A DNA stretch of 11,917 bases from Phascolarctobacterium sp. Lineage in GTDB: Bacteria; Bacillota; Negativicutes; Acidaminococcales; Acidaminococcaceae. Below, piece by piece: positions 1 to 5,803 of the stretch. Below the pieces are notes generated by a model. It did not search any database. It was given only the letters and a program-made list of their open reading frames with translations, and was not told the DNA's origin. How positions within the stretch are numbered: the stretch's first letter is position 1; every line of letters begins with the position of its first letter. The stretch spans positions 1 through 11,917 of the forward strand of contig SFCN01000065.1 in NCBI GenBank assembly GCA_004558595.1, written 5' to 3'. A program made the position numbers and the translations under genes.

Positions 1-400
1 CTTCCATGGAGATAACCCATTGTTTACCAAATTTGCAAACATCCACGCCGTTGACAAGCTTGCCATAGCTTATGGCCTTGCGTAGAGTGCTTTCATTTAA
101 GCCCCAAAGGGTGGTAGCATCATTAAATGACATGAGTCCATCAAATGGTGTTTTAATGAGGGTGCCATTGGCATATAGCTCATCACAAGAGATGTCCAAT
201 TCATCGTTCCAAATGATGCCGTAGCCGCCAACGTCTACTTGTACTTGATTAAATAGGGTAGGGTTGTTTTTTAAACGGTCAAAGGCATCCCATTTATCGA
301 ACAGTTGGGATACGTCATATATTTTGGTTACTCCTTCAGCGAATTGCACACTTAAACGATAGTCATCTAAAGCATTCACAGCCTTTACTTTATGGAACAT
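1..400 (-). CDS. DUF2442 protein with C-terminal helix-turn-helix, partial
   Basis: The 133 visible residues run off the left edge of the window, so the C-terminus is missing. Residues 1-78 read as a DUF2442 domain, with a VGGYGIIWNDELDISCDELY segment that is the usual family signature. Residues about 90-131 (SFNDATTLWGLNESTLRKAI followed by GKQWVIS) look like a small helix-turn-helix. DUF2442 proteins are often encoded beside small toxins such as DUF4160 and are treated as putative antitoxins; no partner is visible here, and one could lie beyond position 1. The ATG at 398-400 is preceded by AAAGGA at a normal distance. A strong promoter lies upstream with a palindrome between -35 and -10, consistent with autorepression through the HTH. 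The domain call is fairly secure; the antitoxin role is inference. Confidence 0.7.
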   Translation of the reverse strand, partial: MFHKVKAVNALDDYRLSVQFAEGVTKIYDVSQLFDKWDAFDRLKNNPTLFNQVQVDVGGYGIIWNDELDISCDELYANGTLIKTPFDGLMSFNDATTLWGLNESTLRKAISYGKLVNGVDVCKFGKQWVISME

Positions 401-426
401 AAAATCACATCCTTTACTCCTCTCTT

Positions 427-455
427 ATCCTATCACGATATAGTGATATAGTCAA
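427..455 (-). promoter_or_regulatory. Promoter with internal palindromic operator for the DUF2442-HTH gene
   Basis: On the minus strand a -35 TTGACT (450-455) and -10 TAGGAT (427-432) are separated by exactly 17 nt, with a TG one base before the -10 (extended -10). An 18-bp imperfect palindrome, TATCACGATATAGTGATA on the plus strand (431-448, two mismatched positions), fills the spacer and touches the -10. A repressor bound there would block RNA polymerase. The gene's own HTH is the obvious candidate, but that is inference. Confidence 0.65.
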
Positions 456-462
456 TTGGATA

Positions 463-490
463 ATAAACAAAAACTCCCCTGACGGGGAGT
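463..490 (-). terminator. Rho-independent terminator after hicB
   Basis: The 7-bp stem ACTCCCC/GGGGAGT (473-479 with 484-490) has a 4-nt loop. Read on the minus strand it is followed by TTTTTGTTT. It lies just after the hicB stop codon. The same hairpin recurs at 1179-1196. Confidence 0.85.
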
Positions 491-498
491 AAGAATAG

Positions 499-894
499 TT
501 AAGCTTCCAATTTTTCTAATAAAGCTTCTTGTAGGGTTTTGCTAAAATTGATGTTTTTCTCTTCAGCAAGAGTATTCATCCATTCAGGGATAGTGAGCGT
601 CTTCTTGACAGCCTTATTACTAGTACGGCGCAGATAAGCTTCTTCATCCCATTCTACTAATGTAACAAAGCTGTCCTTGTCTAAGATTAAAGCCTCTGGA
701 CGCATAGACGGTGGAAGAGGAAGCTTGTCTTCCTTTAAAGAGTAAAGGTATAAGCCTAAGGCGTCTTGCGCCATGTAAAGGGCATCTGCTAGGTCCATAC
801 CTTCTGTATTGCAACCAGGAAGGTCAGGAAATGTTACAGAATAGCCACCGACTTCTTCTTTATGAAATATTGCAGGATAAATGCGTTTTTCCAT
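499..894 (-). CDS. hicB: HicB-family antitoxin
   Basis: This is a 131-residue antitoxin expected to bind and neutralise HicA and to repress the hicAB promoter. The N-terminal half has the partly degraded RNase-H-like HicB fold, with YSVTFPDLPGC followed by AQDALGLYL. The C-terminal part (KKTLTIPEWMNTLAEEKNIN onward) resembles a ribbon-helix-helix DNA-binding domain, placing it in the longer, RHH-bearing subgroup. Two upstream in-frame ATGs exist (to 915). The ATG at 892-894 was chosen because AAGGAGG lies 8 nt before it, while the upstream ATGs overlap that Shine-Dalgarno sequence. It follows hicA by 34 nt in the same transcript and ends in a clear terminator. It appears intact. Confidence 0.9.
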   Translation of the reverse strand: MEKRIYPAIFHKEEVGGYSVTFPDLPGCNTEGMDLADALYMAQDALGLYLYSLKEDKLPLPPSMRPEALILDKDSFVTLVEWDEEAYLRRTSNKAVKKTLTIPEWMNTLAEEKNINFSKTLQEALLEKLEA

Positions 895-928
895 TTGAGA
901 TGCCTCCTTCATCATTAGAACGCAGGGC

Positions 929-1111
929 TTATTTCATCCCTGCGTCTTTTAGGATTTGGTTAACTGTGCCTGGTCTCATATCATTGTTATGAAAGGGCAC
1001 GATCAGCATGCCGGGTTTATTAGGATGTCTGTACATATGGTGTGAACCACGCACTCTAATCAGCCGCCAACCATCAGCTTCAAGAATTTTCATTAGTTCT
1101 TTCGGCTTCAA
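929..1111 (-). CDS. hicA: HicA-family mRNA interferase toxin
   Basis: This is a 60-residue toxin of the double-stranded-RNA-binding-like HicA family, which cleaves mRNA and halts translation. It carries the expected KELMKILEADGW opening, the RGSHHMYRHP segment with the likely catalytic histidine (about residue 24), and the C-terminal GTVNQILKDAG helix. A longer ATG-initiated reading to 1159 would add 16 residues and run through the promoter, so it is unlikely. GGAGG (1119-1123) sits 7 nt before the TTG at 1109-1111, giving the usual family length, so TTG is chosen. It is the first gene of the hicAB unit. All key residues are present and nothing suggests inactivation. Confidence 0.9.
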   Translation of the reverse strand: MKPKELMKILEADGWRLIRVRGSHHMYRHPNKPGMLIVPFHNNDMRPGTVNQILKDAGMK

Positions 1112-1130
1112 ATTATCGCCTCCCATAGAT

Positions 1131-1159
1131 ATTATAACACGTGTAAACACGTATATCAA
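1131..1159 (-). promoter_or_regulatory. hicAB promoter with palindromic operator
   Basis: The -35 TTGATA (1154-1159) and consensus -10 TATAAT (1131-1136) on the minus strand are 17 nt apart. The spacer contains a perfect inverted repeat, ACGTGT-AA-ACACGT (1139-1152). HicB proteins with an RHH domain are known to repress their own promoter, so this palindrome is the likely HicB or HicAB binding site. Confidence 0.8.
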
Positions 1160-1169
1160 GATGGAATAT

Positions 1170-1196
1170 AATAAAAAAACTCCCCTGACGGGGAGT
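1170..1196 (-). terminator. Rho-independent terminator after the HEPN gene
   Basis: The stem ACTCCCC/GGGGAGT (1179-1185 with 1190-1196) has the same TGAC loop as the hicB terminator. Read on the minus strand it is followed by a run of seven T. It ends the MNT-HEPN transcript and lies just upstream of the hicAB promoter. Confidence 0.85.
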
Positions 1197-1247
1197 TTAG
1201 GGAGAAGGCTATTGGATTGCTAGCTCCTTCATGAGCTGGTCGCGGTA

Positions 1248-1505
1248 TTATTCATCTTCAATAGCACGATTAAGATCGTTGGTCCTATGAAGGGCCAAGA
1301 GCTTTTTAGTCAAATCTGCAGAATGTTTGCTGAAGTCCTTTTCTTCTAAAGCAAGGATACTACGCATGCCATGAAAAACTGCGTAATATGTTCTATTGGC
1401 AGCACCTTCATAATCTCCGTGTTGGATGAGTAAATTAGCTGAAGATAGAGATGTTAAAGCCTGTTCATATCTATGCTTTGATAGGGATTTATGCGCTTCG
1501 TCCAT
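1248..1505 (-). pseudogene. Truncated HEPN-domain protein
   Basis: The 85-residue product begins as a normal small HEPN protein. Residues 16-31 form the first helix, and the family signature NRTYYAVFHGMRSILALEEK spans residues 38-56. After about residue 63 the sequence no longer resembles HEPN proteins, which normally run to about 130 residues and carry an Rx4-6H catalytic motif near the end. Here no such motif is present. The frame stops at a TAA (1248-1250), yet 12 more codons (YRDQLMKELAIQ, to a TAG at 1209-1211) read as plausible protein. This points to replacement or deletion of the 3' half plus a nonsense change. The start overlaps the MNT gene's 3' end by 17 nt, as expected for an MNT/HEPN pair. 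If this is a HepT-type toxin it is probably inactive; a shortened but functional protein cannot be excluded. Confidence 0.7.
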
Positions 1506-1836
1506 ACCATTCTACTCCTTCCTTAACAATGTTTTTATAAAAAGGATTGTACTGGGCCCGTTTGTAGAAGTTTCCTTTATCACGGAACAGTACAGATAGC
1601 AGGACATCATACTTCATTCCAAGTAAAGCAGCAATTTTGCTGAACTGATTACGATATTTAAGGACATTATCCTCTGAGTCATCAATAATGATCATGATAT
1701 CAACATCGGATTCAGGAGTATTGTCACCTCTGGCATAAGAGCCATAGAGAATAATTTTGTGAATGTTAGGGAAGAGGAGCAATGCTTCAGTTTTCAGTTC
1801 GTGGGCTATTTTGTCAAGAGCTTGTTGAGTACACAT
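1489..1836 (-). CDS. MNT-type minimal nucleotidyltransferase
   Basis: This 115-residue protein has the nucleotidyltransferase signature GSx10DxD: YGSYARGD at residues 31-38, then SDVDIM with aspartates at 44 and 46. A third likely acidic ligand, D77, lies in KYDVLL. Such proteins pair with HEPN proteins. In the HepT/MntA system the MNT partner neutralises the HEPN RNase by adding AMP groups to a tyrosine near its catalytic motif. The downstream HEPN gene overlaps its 3' end by 17 nt but is truncated. Two facts favour the ATG at 1834-1836 over the further-upstream in-frame start: AAAGGA precedes it, and the longer reading would run through the -10 box. All catalytic residues are visible. Confidence 0.85.
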   Translation of the reverse strand: MCTQQALDKIAHELKTEALLLFPNIHKIILYGSYARGDNTPESDVDIMIIIDDSEDNVLKYRNQFSKIAALLGMKYDVLLSVLFRDKGNFYKRAQYNPFYKNIVKEGVEWYGRSA

Positions 1837-1870
1837 AGCATCACATCCTTTCAAATTTTTATTCAAGTTA

Positions 1871-1899
1871 ATTGTAATATAAGAATGATTGAATGTCAA
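1871..1899 (-). promoter_or_regulatory. Promoter of the MNT-HEPN unit
   Basis: On the minus strand a consensus -35 TTGACA (1894-1899) and -10 TACAAT (1871-1876) are separated by 17 nt, placing transcription start about 25 nt before the MNT start codon. Unlike the two neighbouring promoters, its spacer holds no clear palindrome. Confidence 0.75.
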
Positions 1900-1983
1900 A
1901 TTAAGATACCTATTGCGTTGAAATGCAAGGATTGTAGCAACCTATGTTAATAATTTAGTTTTACATATAAAGGAGCAAGGAAA

Positions 1984-2205
1984 ATGTTAGACAGGAATGT
2001 AGTAGTAGGGCAGAGGATTAGGGCTCTGCGTATGCAAAGGGGCCTGGGGCAGAGCCAGGCCGCGAAGATGATAGGCATCAGTCAATCGCATCTCAGTAAT
2101 ATCGAGGGCGGGCGCAGTCATGTAACACTGGAGATATTGACAAAGATATTAAGGCAGCCAGCGGCAGTAGTGTTGGCGCTTGCGGCGAGCCAGTGGTTAC
2201 ATTGA
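1984..2205 (+). pseudogene. Small XRE-family HTH regulator, probably frameshifted
   Basis: The first ~57 residues are a clean XRE/Cro-type helix-turn-helix (QRIRALRMQRGLGQSQAAKM, then ISQSHLSNIEGGRSHVTLEI). AGGAG precedes the ATG by 8 nt. After LTKI the frame gives KILRQPAAVVLALAASQWLH and stops, which does not resemble a regulator tail. In the -1 frame the same DNA reads open from about 2098 to a TAA at 2250-2252. It ends EPVVTLSDMIEALNMLKEKHA, a much more typical amphipathic C-terminus. The simplest reading is a frameshift, perhaps with a small deletion, near 2145-2170. It is transcribed divergently from the MNT gene and could once have controlled that region; no operator was found. Confidence 0.6.
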
Positions 2206-2319
2206 GCGATATGATCGAAGCATTGAATATGCTTAAGGAAAAGCACGCATAATTTTCTTTCATCCTAGCAGGAAAAAAGCCAAGCGTGTAGAATAACATA
2301 AATTGGAAATTTTTGACAG

Positions 2320-2515
2320 GTGCAATGACTGTAATGGTCGCTGCTGAAAAGGGAATCCGGTGGGAATCCGGAGCAGTCCCGCTACTGTAAGTGGAGCCCA
2401 AGCAAATATGTCACTGACGCAAGTTGGGAAGGCGCTGAGGGTGAAGAAGCTAAGCCAGGAGACCTGCCTGTTACGAAACCGTGGGCCTACGGGAGATAGG
2501 CTGGTTTTCGTGTGC
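2320..2515 (+). promoter_or_regulatory. Cobalamin (adenosylcobalamin) riboswitch
   Basis: This is a full cobalamin aptamer. It begins GGTGCAATGACTG, continues with AATCCGGTGGGAATCCGGAG and CAGTCCCGCTACTGTAAGTG, then CACTGACGCAAGTTGGGAAG. The conserved B12 box AAGCCAGGAGACCTGCC lies at 2452-2468. A further hairpin follows (2474-2510), pairing AAACC with GGTTT and GCCTA with TAGGC; it is positioned like P13, whose loop makes the kissing contact in this class. The terminator at 2544-2572 and the cobU start follow directly, so cobamide binding should favour termination and shut off the cob operon. A possible -10 (TAGAAT, 2289-2294) precedes it without a convincing -35. Confidence 0.95.
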
Positions 2516-2543
2516 AATTGAATAGAAAAATATGCAATTTTGG

Positions 2544-2572
2544 AGCCTCCCGCCACCAGTGGGAGGCTTTTT
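2544..2572 (+). terminator. Riboswitch expression-platform terminator
   Basis: An 8-bp stem AGCCTCCC/GGGAGGCT (2544-2551 with 2561-2568) is followed by five T. It lies between the cobalamin aptamer and the cobU ribosome binding site, so it is the likely regulated attenuator of the operon. Confidence 0.85.
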
Positions 2573-2592
2573 AACATGAAGGGAGGAAGAAA

Positions 2593-3174
2593 ATGGCTGG
2601 AAAATTAATCATGGTTACGGGCGGCGCCCGCAGCGGCAAAAGCGAATTCGCCGAGCGCTATGTACTGCATTATTCTCCCAAATGCGACTACATAGCCACT
2701 GCAGAAATCACTGACGCAGAAATGGCCGAGCGAGTACGCCTGCACCGAGAGCGTCGCAATGACGGTCGCTGGGTAAATCACGAAGCCCCCTACGGCGCTG
2801 ATAAAATGTTCGCTAATTTGGGCGAAGATACTCAAGCAGTACTCTTCGACTGCCTGACCATCTATATGGCCAATTTATTCTACGGCAAGGGGTCCCCAGA
2901 TCCGGAAAAGGTGGACTTCTTGCAGCGTTGCGAATACGTTTATGGCGAAATCGATAAACTGCTAAAAGCAGCTAGAGAGAGCGGCAAAATCGTAGTCTTC
3001 GTGAGCAACGAGGTGGGCAGCGGCATCGTGCCCAATACCCCCGTAGGCCGGGAATACAGGGACTTGGCCGGTTGGGTCAACCAAAGAGTGGCCAATGCCT
3101 GTGACAGCGTGTTCCTGTGCGTAGCAGGCCAAGCAGTGGACGTAAAAAAGCTGGCCTTTAAGTTTGAAGACTAA
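2593..3174 (+). CDS. cobU: Adenosylcobinamide kinase / adenosylcobinamide-phosphate guanylyltransferase
   Basis: This 193-residue bifunctional enzyme phosphorylates adenosylcobinamide and then transfers GMP to give AdoCbi-GDP, the activated corrin half of cobamide assembly. The Walker A GGARSGKS is at residues 10-17. RVRLHRERR contains the probable guanylylated histidine, H51. The family motif SNEVGSGIVP and the following GREYRDLAGWVNQ are intact. The length matches CobU/CobP. GGGAGG lies 6 nt before the ATG. It is the first gene after the cobalamin riboswitch, so expression should fall when cobamide is plentiful. The cobT start is 60 nt downstream. It acts in the cytoplasm and feeds CobS. 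Confidence 0.95.
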   Translation: MAGKLIMVTGGARSGKSEFAERYVLHYSPKCDYIATAEITDAEMAERVRLHRERRNDGRWVNHEAPYGADKMFANLGEDTQAVLFDCLTIYMANLFYGKGSPDPEKVDFLQRCEYVYGEIDKLLKAARESGKIVVFVSNEVGSGIVPNTPVGREYRDLAGWVNQRVANACDSVFLCVAGQAVDVKKLAFKFED

Positions 3175-3234
3175 GGCCATAGTTTAACAGCAAGGGAAAC
3201 CATATTCAAAGAAGATAATAAGGAGTACTATATA

Positions 3235-4242
3235 ATGGAAGAAATTGTGATTCCTGCACTGGATAAGGAAGCCGCCGCCAGCGTTCGTGGCGGCTGGCAA
3301 AAAATAGCAAAATGCGGTAGTAATCTGGGCAAGCTAGAGGAAATGGTGGAGCAGTACGCCGCCATGACTGGCGGCGTCCCCGAGAAGCTGCGCTCCGCCA
3401 TGGTCTTAATGTGTGGCGACCATGGCATCGCTAAGTACGGCGTAAGCGCCTATCCCCAAGAGGTAACCCGCCAAATGATCAACGGCTACAAGCGTGGCAC
3501 CGCCGGTGCCACGGTACTTGCTCGTCATGCCAAGGCTGATGTTTTCGTATGCGACGTGGGCACAGCCTTCGACTTAAGCGATATCGACAACGTTTATCAG
3601 CGAAAGGTAGCCTGGGGTACGGAAGACTTCACCCAGGGCCCGGCCATGACCAAGGAGCAGGCGGAAGCCGCGCTCCAGGTGGGCATGGACATGGCGGATA
3701 TGTGCATCGACAAGGGCTATAATTTGCTCTATACCGGCGAGATGGGCATTGGTAACACCACTGCCACCGCAGCTATCGCCAGCGCCTTCCTAGGCCTGGA
3801 CCCCCAGCTTACTGTGGGACGCGGCAGCGGCATTAACGACGAACGCATGCGTATTAAACGGCAGGTAGTTATCGATGGCTTGGCTAAGAACCAACCCAGC
3901 AAGGGCGACGCAATGGATATCCTCTGCAAGGTGGGCGGCTATGACCACGCCGGTCTGGCCGGCGTTATCATTGGCGCCGCCAGAAGACGGGTCCCCACCA
4001 TGGTGGACGGAGTTAACGCCACCGCCGCCGCTCTTTTGGCCTACGGCCTGTATCCCGAGTGCCGTGACTATATGCTGTGTTCCCATTTGAGCAGCGACAT
4101 TTCTGCCAAAGCTATGCTGGAGCTGATGCGCTTGGAGCCCATTGTGGATGCAGGGCTACGTCTGGGCGAGGGCACAGGCGCTAGCCTGGCCATTGTAGTG
4201 CTGCAGAGCGCCATGGATGTGTATAATCAATTGCATAAATAA
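3235..4242 (+). CDS. cobT: Nicotinate-nucleotide:dimethylbenzimidazole phosphoribosyltransferase
   Basis: This 335-residue full-length CobT transfers phosphoribose from nicotinate mononucleotide to a lower-ligand base, making the alpha-ribotide. Visible motifs in order are CGDHGI (60-65), GVSAYPQEVT (69-78), GEMGIGNTT (168-176), VGRGSGI (194-200), GGYDHAGLAG (234-243) and LGEGTGA (310-316). Both glutamates expected at the active site are present (E169 and E312). One variation stands out: the usual serine-histidine-x-serine-glutamate segment reads SHLSSDIS. AAGGAG precedes the ATG by 9 nt. The lower ligand cannot be told from sequence. A shortened CobT relative two genes downstream raises the possibility that they work together, as ArsA and ArsB do in Sporomusa ovata. 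Confidence 0.93.
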   Translation: MEEIVIPALDKEAAASVRGGWQKIAKCGSNLGKLEEMVEQYAAMTGGVPEKLRSAMVLMCGDHGIAKYGVSAYPQEVTRQMINGYKRGTAGATVLARHAKADVFVCDVGTAFDLSDIDNVYQRKVAWGTEDFTQGPAMTKEQAEAALQVGMDMADMCIDKGYNLLYTGEMGIGNTTATAAIASAFLGLDPQLTVGRGSGINDERMRIKRQVVIDGLAKNQPSKGDAMDILCKVGGYDHAGLAGVIIGAARRRVPTMVDGVNATAAALLAYGLYPECRDYMLCSHLSSDISAKAMLELMRLEPIVDAGLRLGEGTGASLAIVVLQSAMDVYNQLHK

Positions 4243-4254
4243 GCAGGTGGGAAA

Positions 4255-4989
4255 ATGCGTGATTTTATAACCTGCTTAGAATTTTTAACCCGCTTACGCT
4301 TTACTAACCGCACTGAGTGGCACGACGATGATTTTAGCCGCAGTGTGCCTTATTTTCCGCTGGTAGGCCTAGTCATGGGCGTTTTCATGGGCGCGGTGAA
4401 CTACGGTCTGTGCTATCTGCATACCCCTGATCTGATGCGTGCGGTGATGCTTGTGTTGGCTGAGCTGCTTATCATCGGTGCTCTTATGTACGATGGCTTC
4501 ATGGATACATCCGATGGCGTTTTTAGCGCCCGGAATCGGGAGCGGATGCTGGAAATTATGAAGGATAGTCATGTGGGCTCCAATGCGGTTATCGCCTTAG
4601 TTTGCTTAGTGCTGCTCAAGGTGGCTGCCTATACTACCCTGAATCCCCTAAAGCTGACTTACGCCTTGGTAGCCTTGTACGTTTGCACTCGTACCTTCAT
4701 GGTCAGCTATATCGTAAACTATAAATACGCTCGGAAAACAGGCATTGGCCACATGTTCAAGGCCTACGCCAAGCCGATATATACTTATATCGCCTTTGCT
4801 CTATGTATTGGCCTAGTATATGCCTGTGGCTTACCCTATTTATACACAGCCATCGCTACCTTCATTATTTGCCAAGGCATTGCCCACTTCCTTAGCGGCC
4901 AATTAGGCGGCCTTACCGGAGATACCTATGGCTTTTTGACCGAGTGTGGTGTGGTGGTTTATTTAATGCTGGCCACTTATTTAGTGTAA
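4255..4989 (+). CDS. cobS: Adenosylcobinamide-GDP ribazoletransferase (cobamide synthase)
   Basis: This 244-residue polytopic membrane enzyme joins AdoCbi-GDP to the alpha-ribotide, giving adenosylcobamide phosphate. The metal-binding motif DGFMDTSDG lies at residues 80-88 (D80, D84, D87). It is followed by RERMLEIMKDSHVGSNAV and by the family's C-terminal GGLTGDTYGFLTE (218-230). Several hydrophobic spans fit membrane segments (about 35-55, 63-80, 110-128, 136-154, 176-194, 197-212 and 231-244). The start is 12 nt after the cobT stop with a weak AGGTGG site. It is the central membrane step of the operon, flanked by the two CobT-type genes. Confidence 0.95.
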   Translation: MRDFITCLEFLTRLRFTNRTEWHDDDFSRSVPYFPLVGLVMGVFMGAVNYGLCYLHTPDLMRAVMLVLAELLIIGALMYDGFMDTSDGVFSARNRERMLEIMKDSHVGSNAVIALVCLVLLKVAAYTTLNPLKLTYALVALYVCTRTFMVSYIVNYKYARKTGIGHMFKAYAKPIYTYIAFALCIGLVYACGLPYLYTAIATFIICQGIAHFLSGQLGGLTGDTYGFLTECGVVVYLMLATYLV

Positions 4990-5005
4990 AGGAGGATTTT
5001 ATCCT

Positions 5006-5803
5006 ATGCATATAGAAGAGATTATTCAAAAAATCGTGCCTGGTGATGCCCAATGCGCTAAGCTGGCTCAGGCTCGCTTCGATGCCCTGATTAAGCCGGT
5101 GGGAAGCTTGGCCCAATTGGAAAGAATGACGGCTAAATACGCAGGCATCATTAAAGAATATAATAAGCATGACTTGGACTACCCCAAGCGTGAGCTGTTG
5201 GTCTGGTGCGGTATTGAGCAGGCTGAGCTAGCTACCCAGATTATGGAAGCCCAAATGCCGGTGAACGTGCTGGCGGCGGAAACAGGAGCAAGGACCCAAG
5301 CGCTGCTCGTCATTTCTGAAAACGAGGCCGATGCCTTGGAAGAGGGCGCAGCCCTAGTGCAGGAGCTCATCCACGAAAAGGGCGTGGGACTTTTAGGCTT
5401 TGGCTGTTTAGCTCAGCCTGAGGACGAGATGGTCATCACCGCCATGACCGGTGGTATTTTGCAGGCTGCCGCTATGCATGTGGGCGTTATGCTGGATGGC
5501 GTAGCTACTTTAAAGGCCGCTAAAAAGGCGGTGGAGCTGGCTCCTGCAGTCCTGGACTATTGTTTCGCCGGACATGTAAGCGCAGAAGCTGGCGCCGCGG
5601 AGCTGCTCAAGGAGCTGGGCTTAGAAGCGCCCTTGCGTCTCAATATTCCTGATGGAGCAGGTGAGGGCGCAGCCCTGTGCTTTACCTTATTGGACGGTGG
5701 CATTAAATCTTACAAGGAAATGGAAACCTTTGAAGAAGCCAGCGTTCATGCCGAGGTAAAGGAATTCTCCTTGGCAGAGCAAAACAAAAAGGGGATATTG
5801 TAA
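5006..5803 (+). CDS. Shortened CobT-like paralog, possible second subunit of the phosphoribosyltransferase
   Basis: This 265-residue protein is clearly of the CobT family but altered. The N-terminal KPVGSLAQLERMTAKYAGII (30-49) matches the family's KPxGSLxxLE opening. The C-terminal part LDGVATLKAAKKAVELAP, AGHVSAEAGAAELLKELGLE (188-207), GAGEGAALCF and METFEEASV also fits. In between, CGDHGI is replaced by WCGIEQ and the GEMGIGNTT loop by GFGCLAQPED. About 60 residues containing VGRGxGI and GGxDxAG are absent compared with the operon's full-length CobT. A glutamate corresponding to the LGEGTGA base is kept (E220). AAAGGAGG precedes the ATG; cobC overlaps its stop by 1 nt. It could be a partner subunit as in ArsAB, a regulator of CobT, or a base-binding protein. 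Confidence 0.85.
   Translation: MHIEEIIQKIVPGDAQCAKLAQARFDALIKPVGSLAQLERMTAKYAGIIKEYNKHDLDYPKRELLVWCGIEQAELATQIMEAQMPVNVLAAETGARTQALLVISENEADALEEGAALVQELIHEKGVGLLGFGCLAQPEDEMVITAMTGGILQAAAMHVGVMLDGVATLKAAKKAVELAPAVLDYCFAGHVSAEAGAAELLKELGLEAPLRLNIPDGAGEGAALCFTLLDGGIKSYKEMETFEEASVHAEVKEFSLAEQNKKGIL

Noticed and set aside
711..1223. Plus-strand open frames across hicB and hicA.
   Set aside because: They are antisense to intact hicA and hicB and cross the hicAB promoter and terminator; no ribosome binding sites.
2313..2318. A perfect TTGACA just before the cobalamin aptamer.
   Set aside because: At 17 nt downstream there is only GGTCGC, and a start there would cut off the aptamer, so it is not used as a -35.
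2093..2577. Two minus-strand open frames over the riboswitch and XRE gene.
   Set aside because: They run through the conserved cobalamin aptamer and terminator, whose plus-strand features are unmistakable, and their products look random.
3790..4090. Overlapping antisense and alternate-frame ORFs inside cobT.
   Set aside because: The cobT frame carries all family motifs here; the others are by-products of its codon bias.
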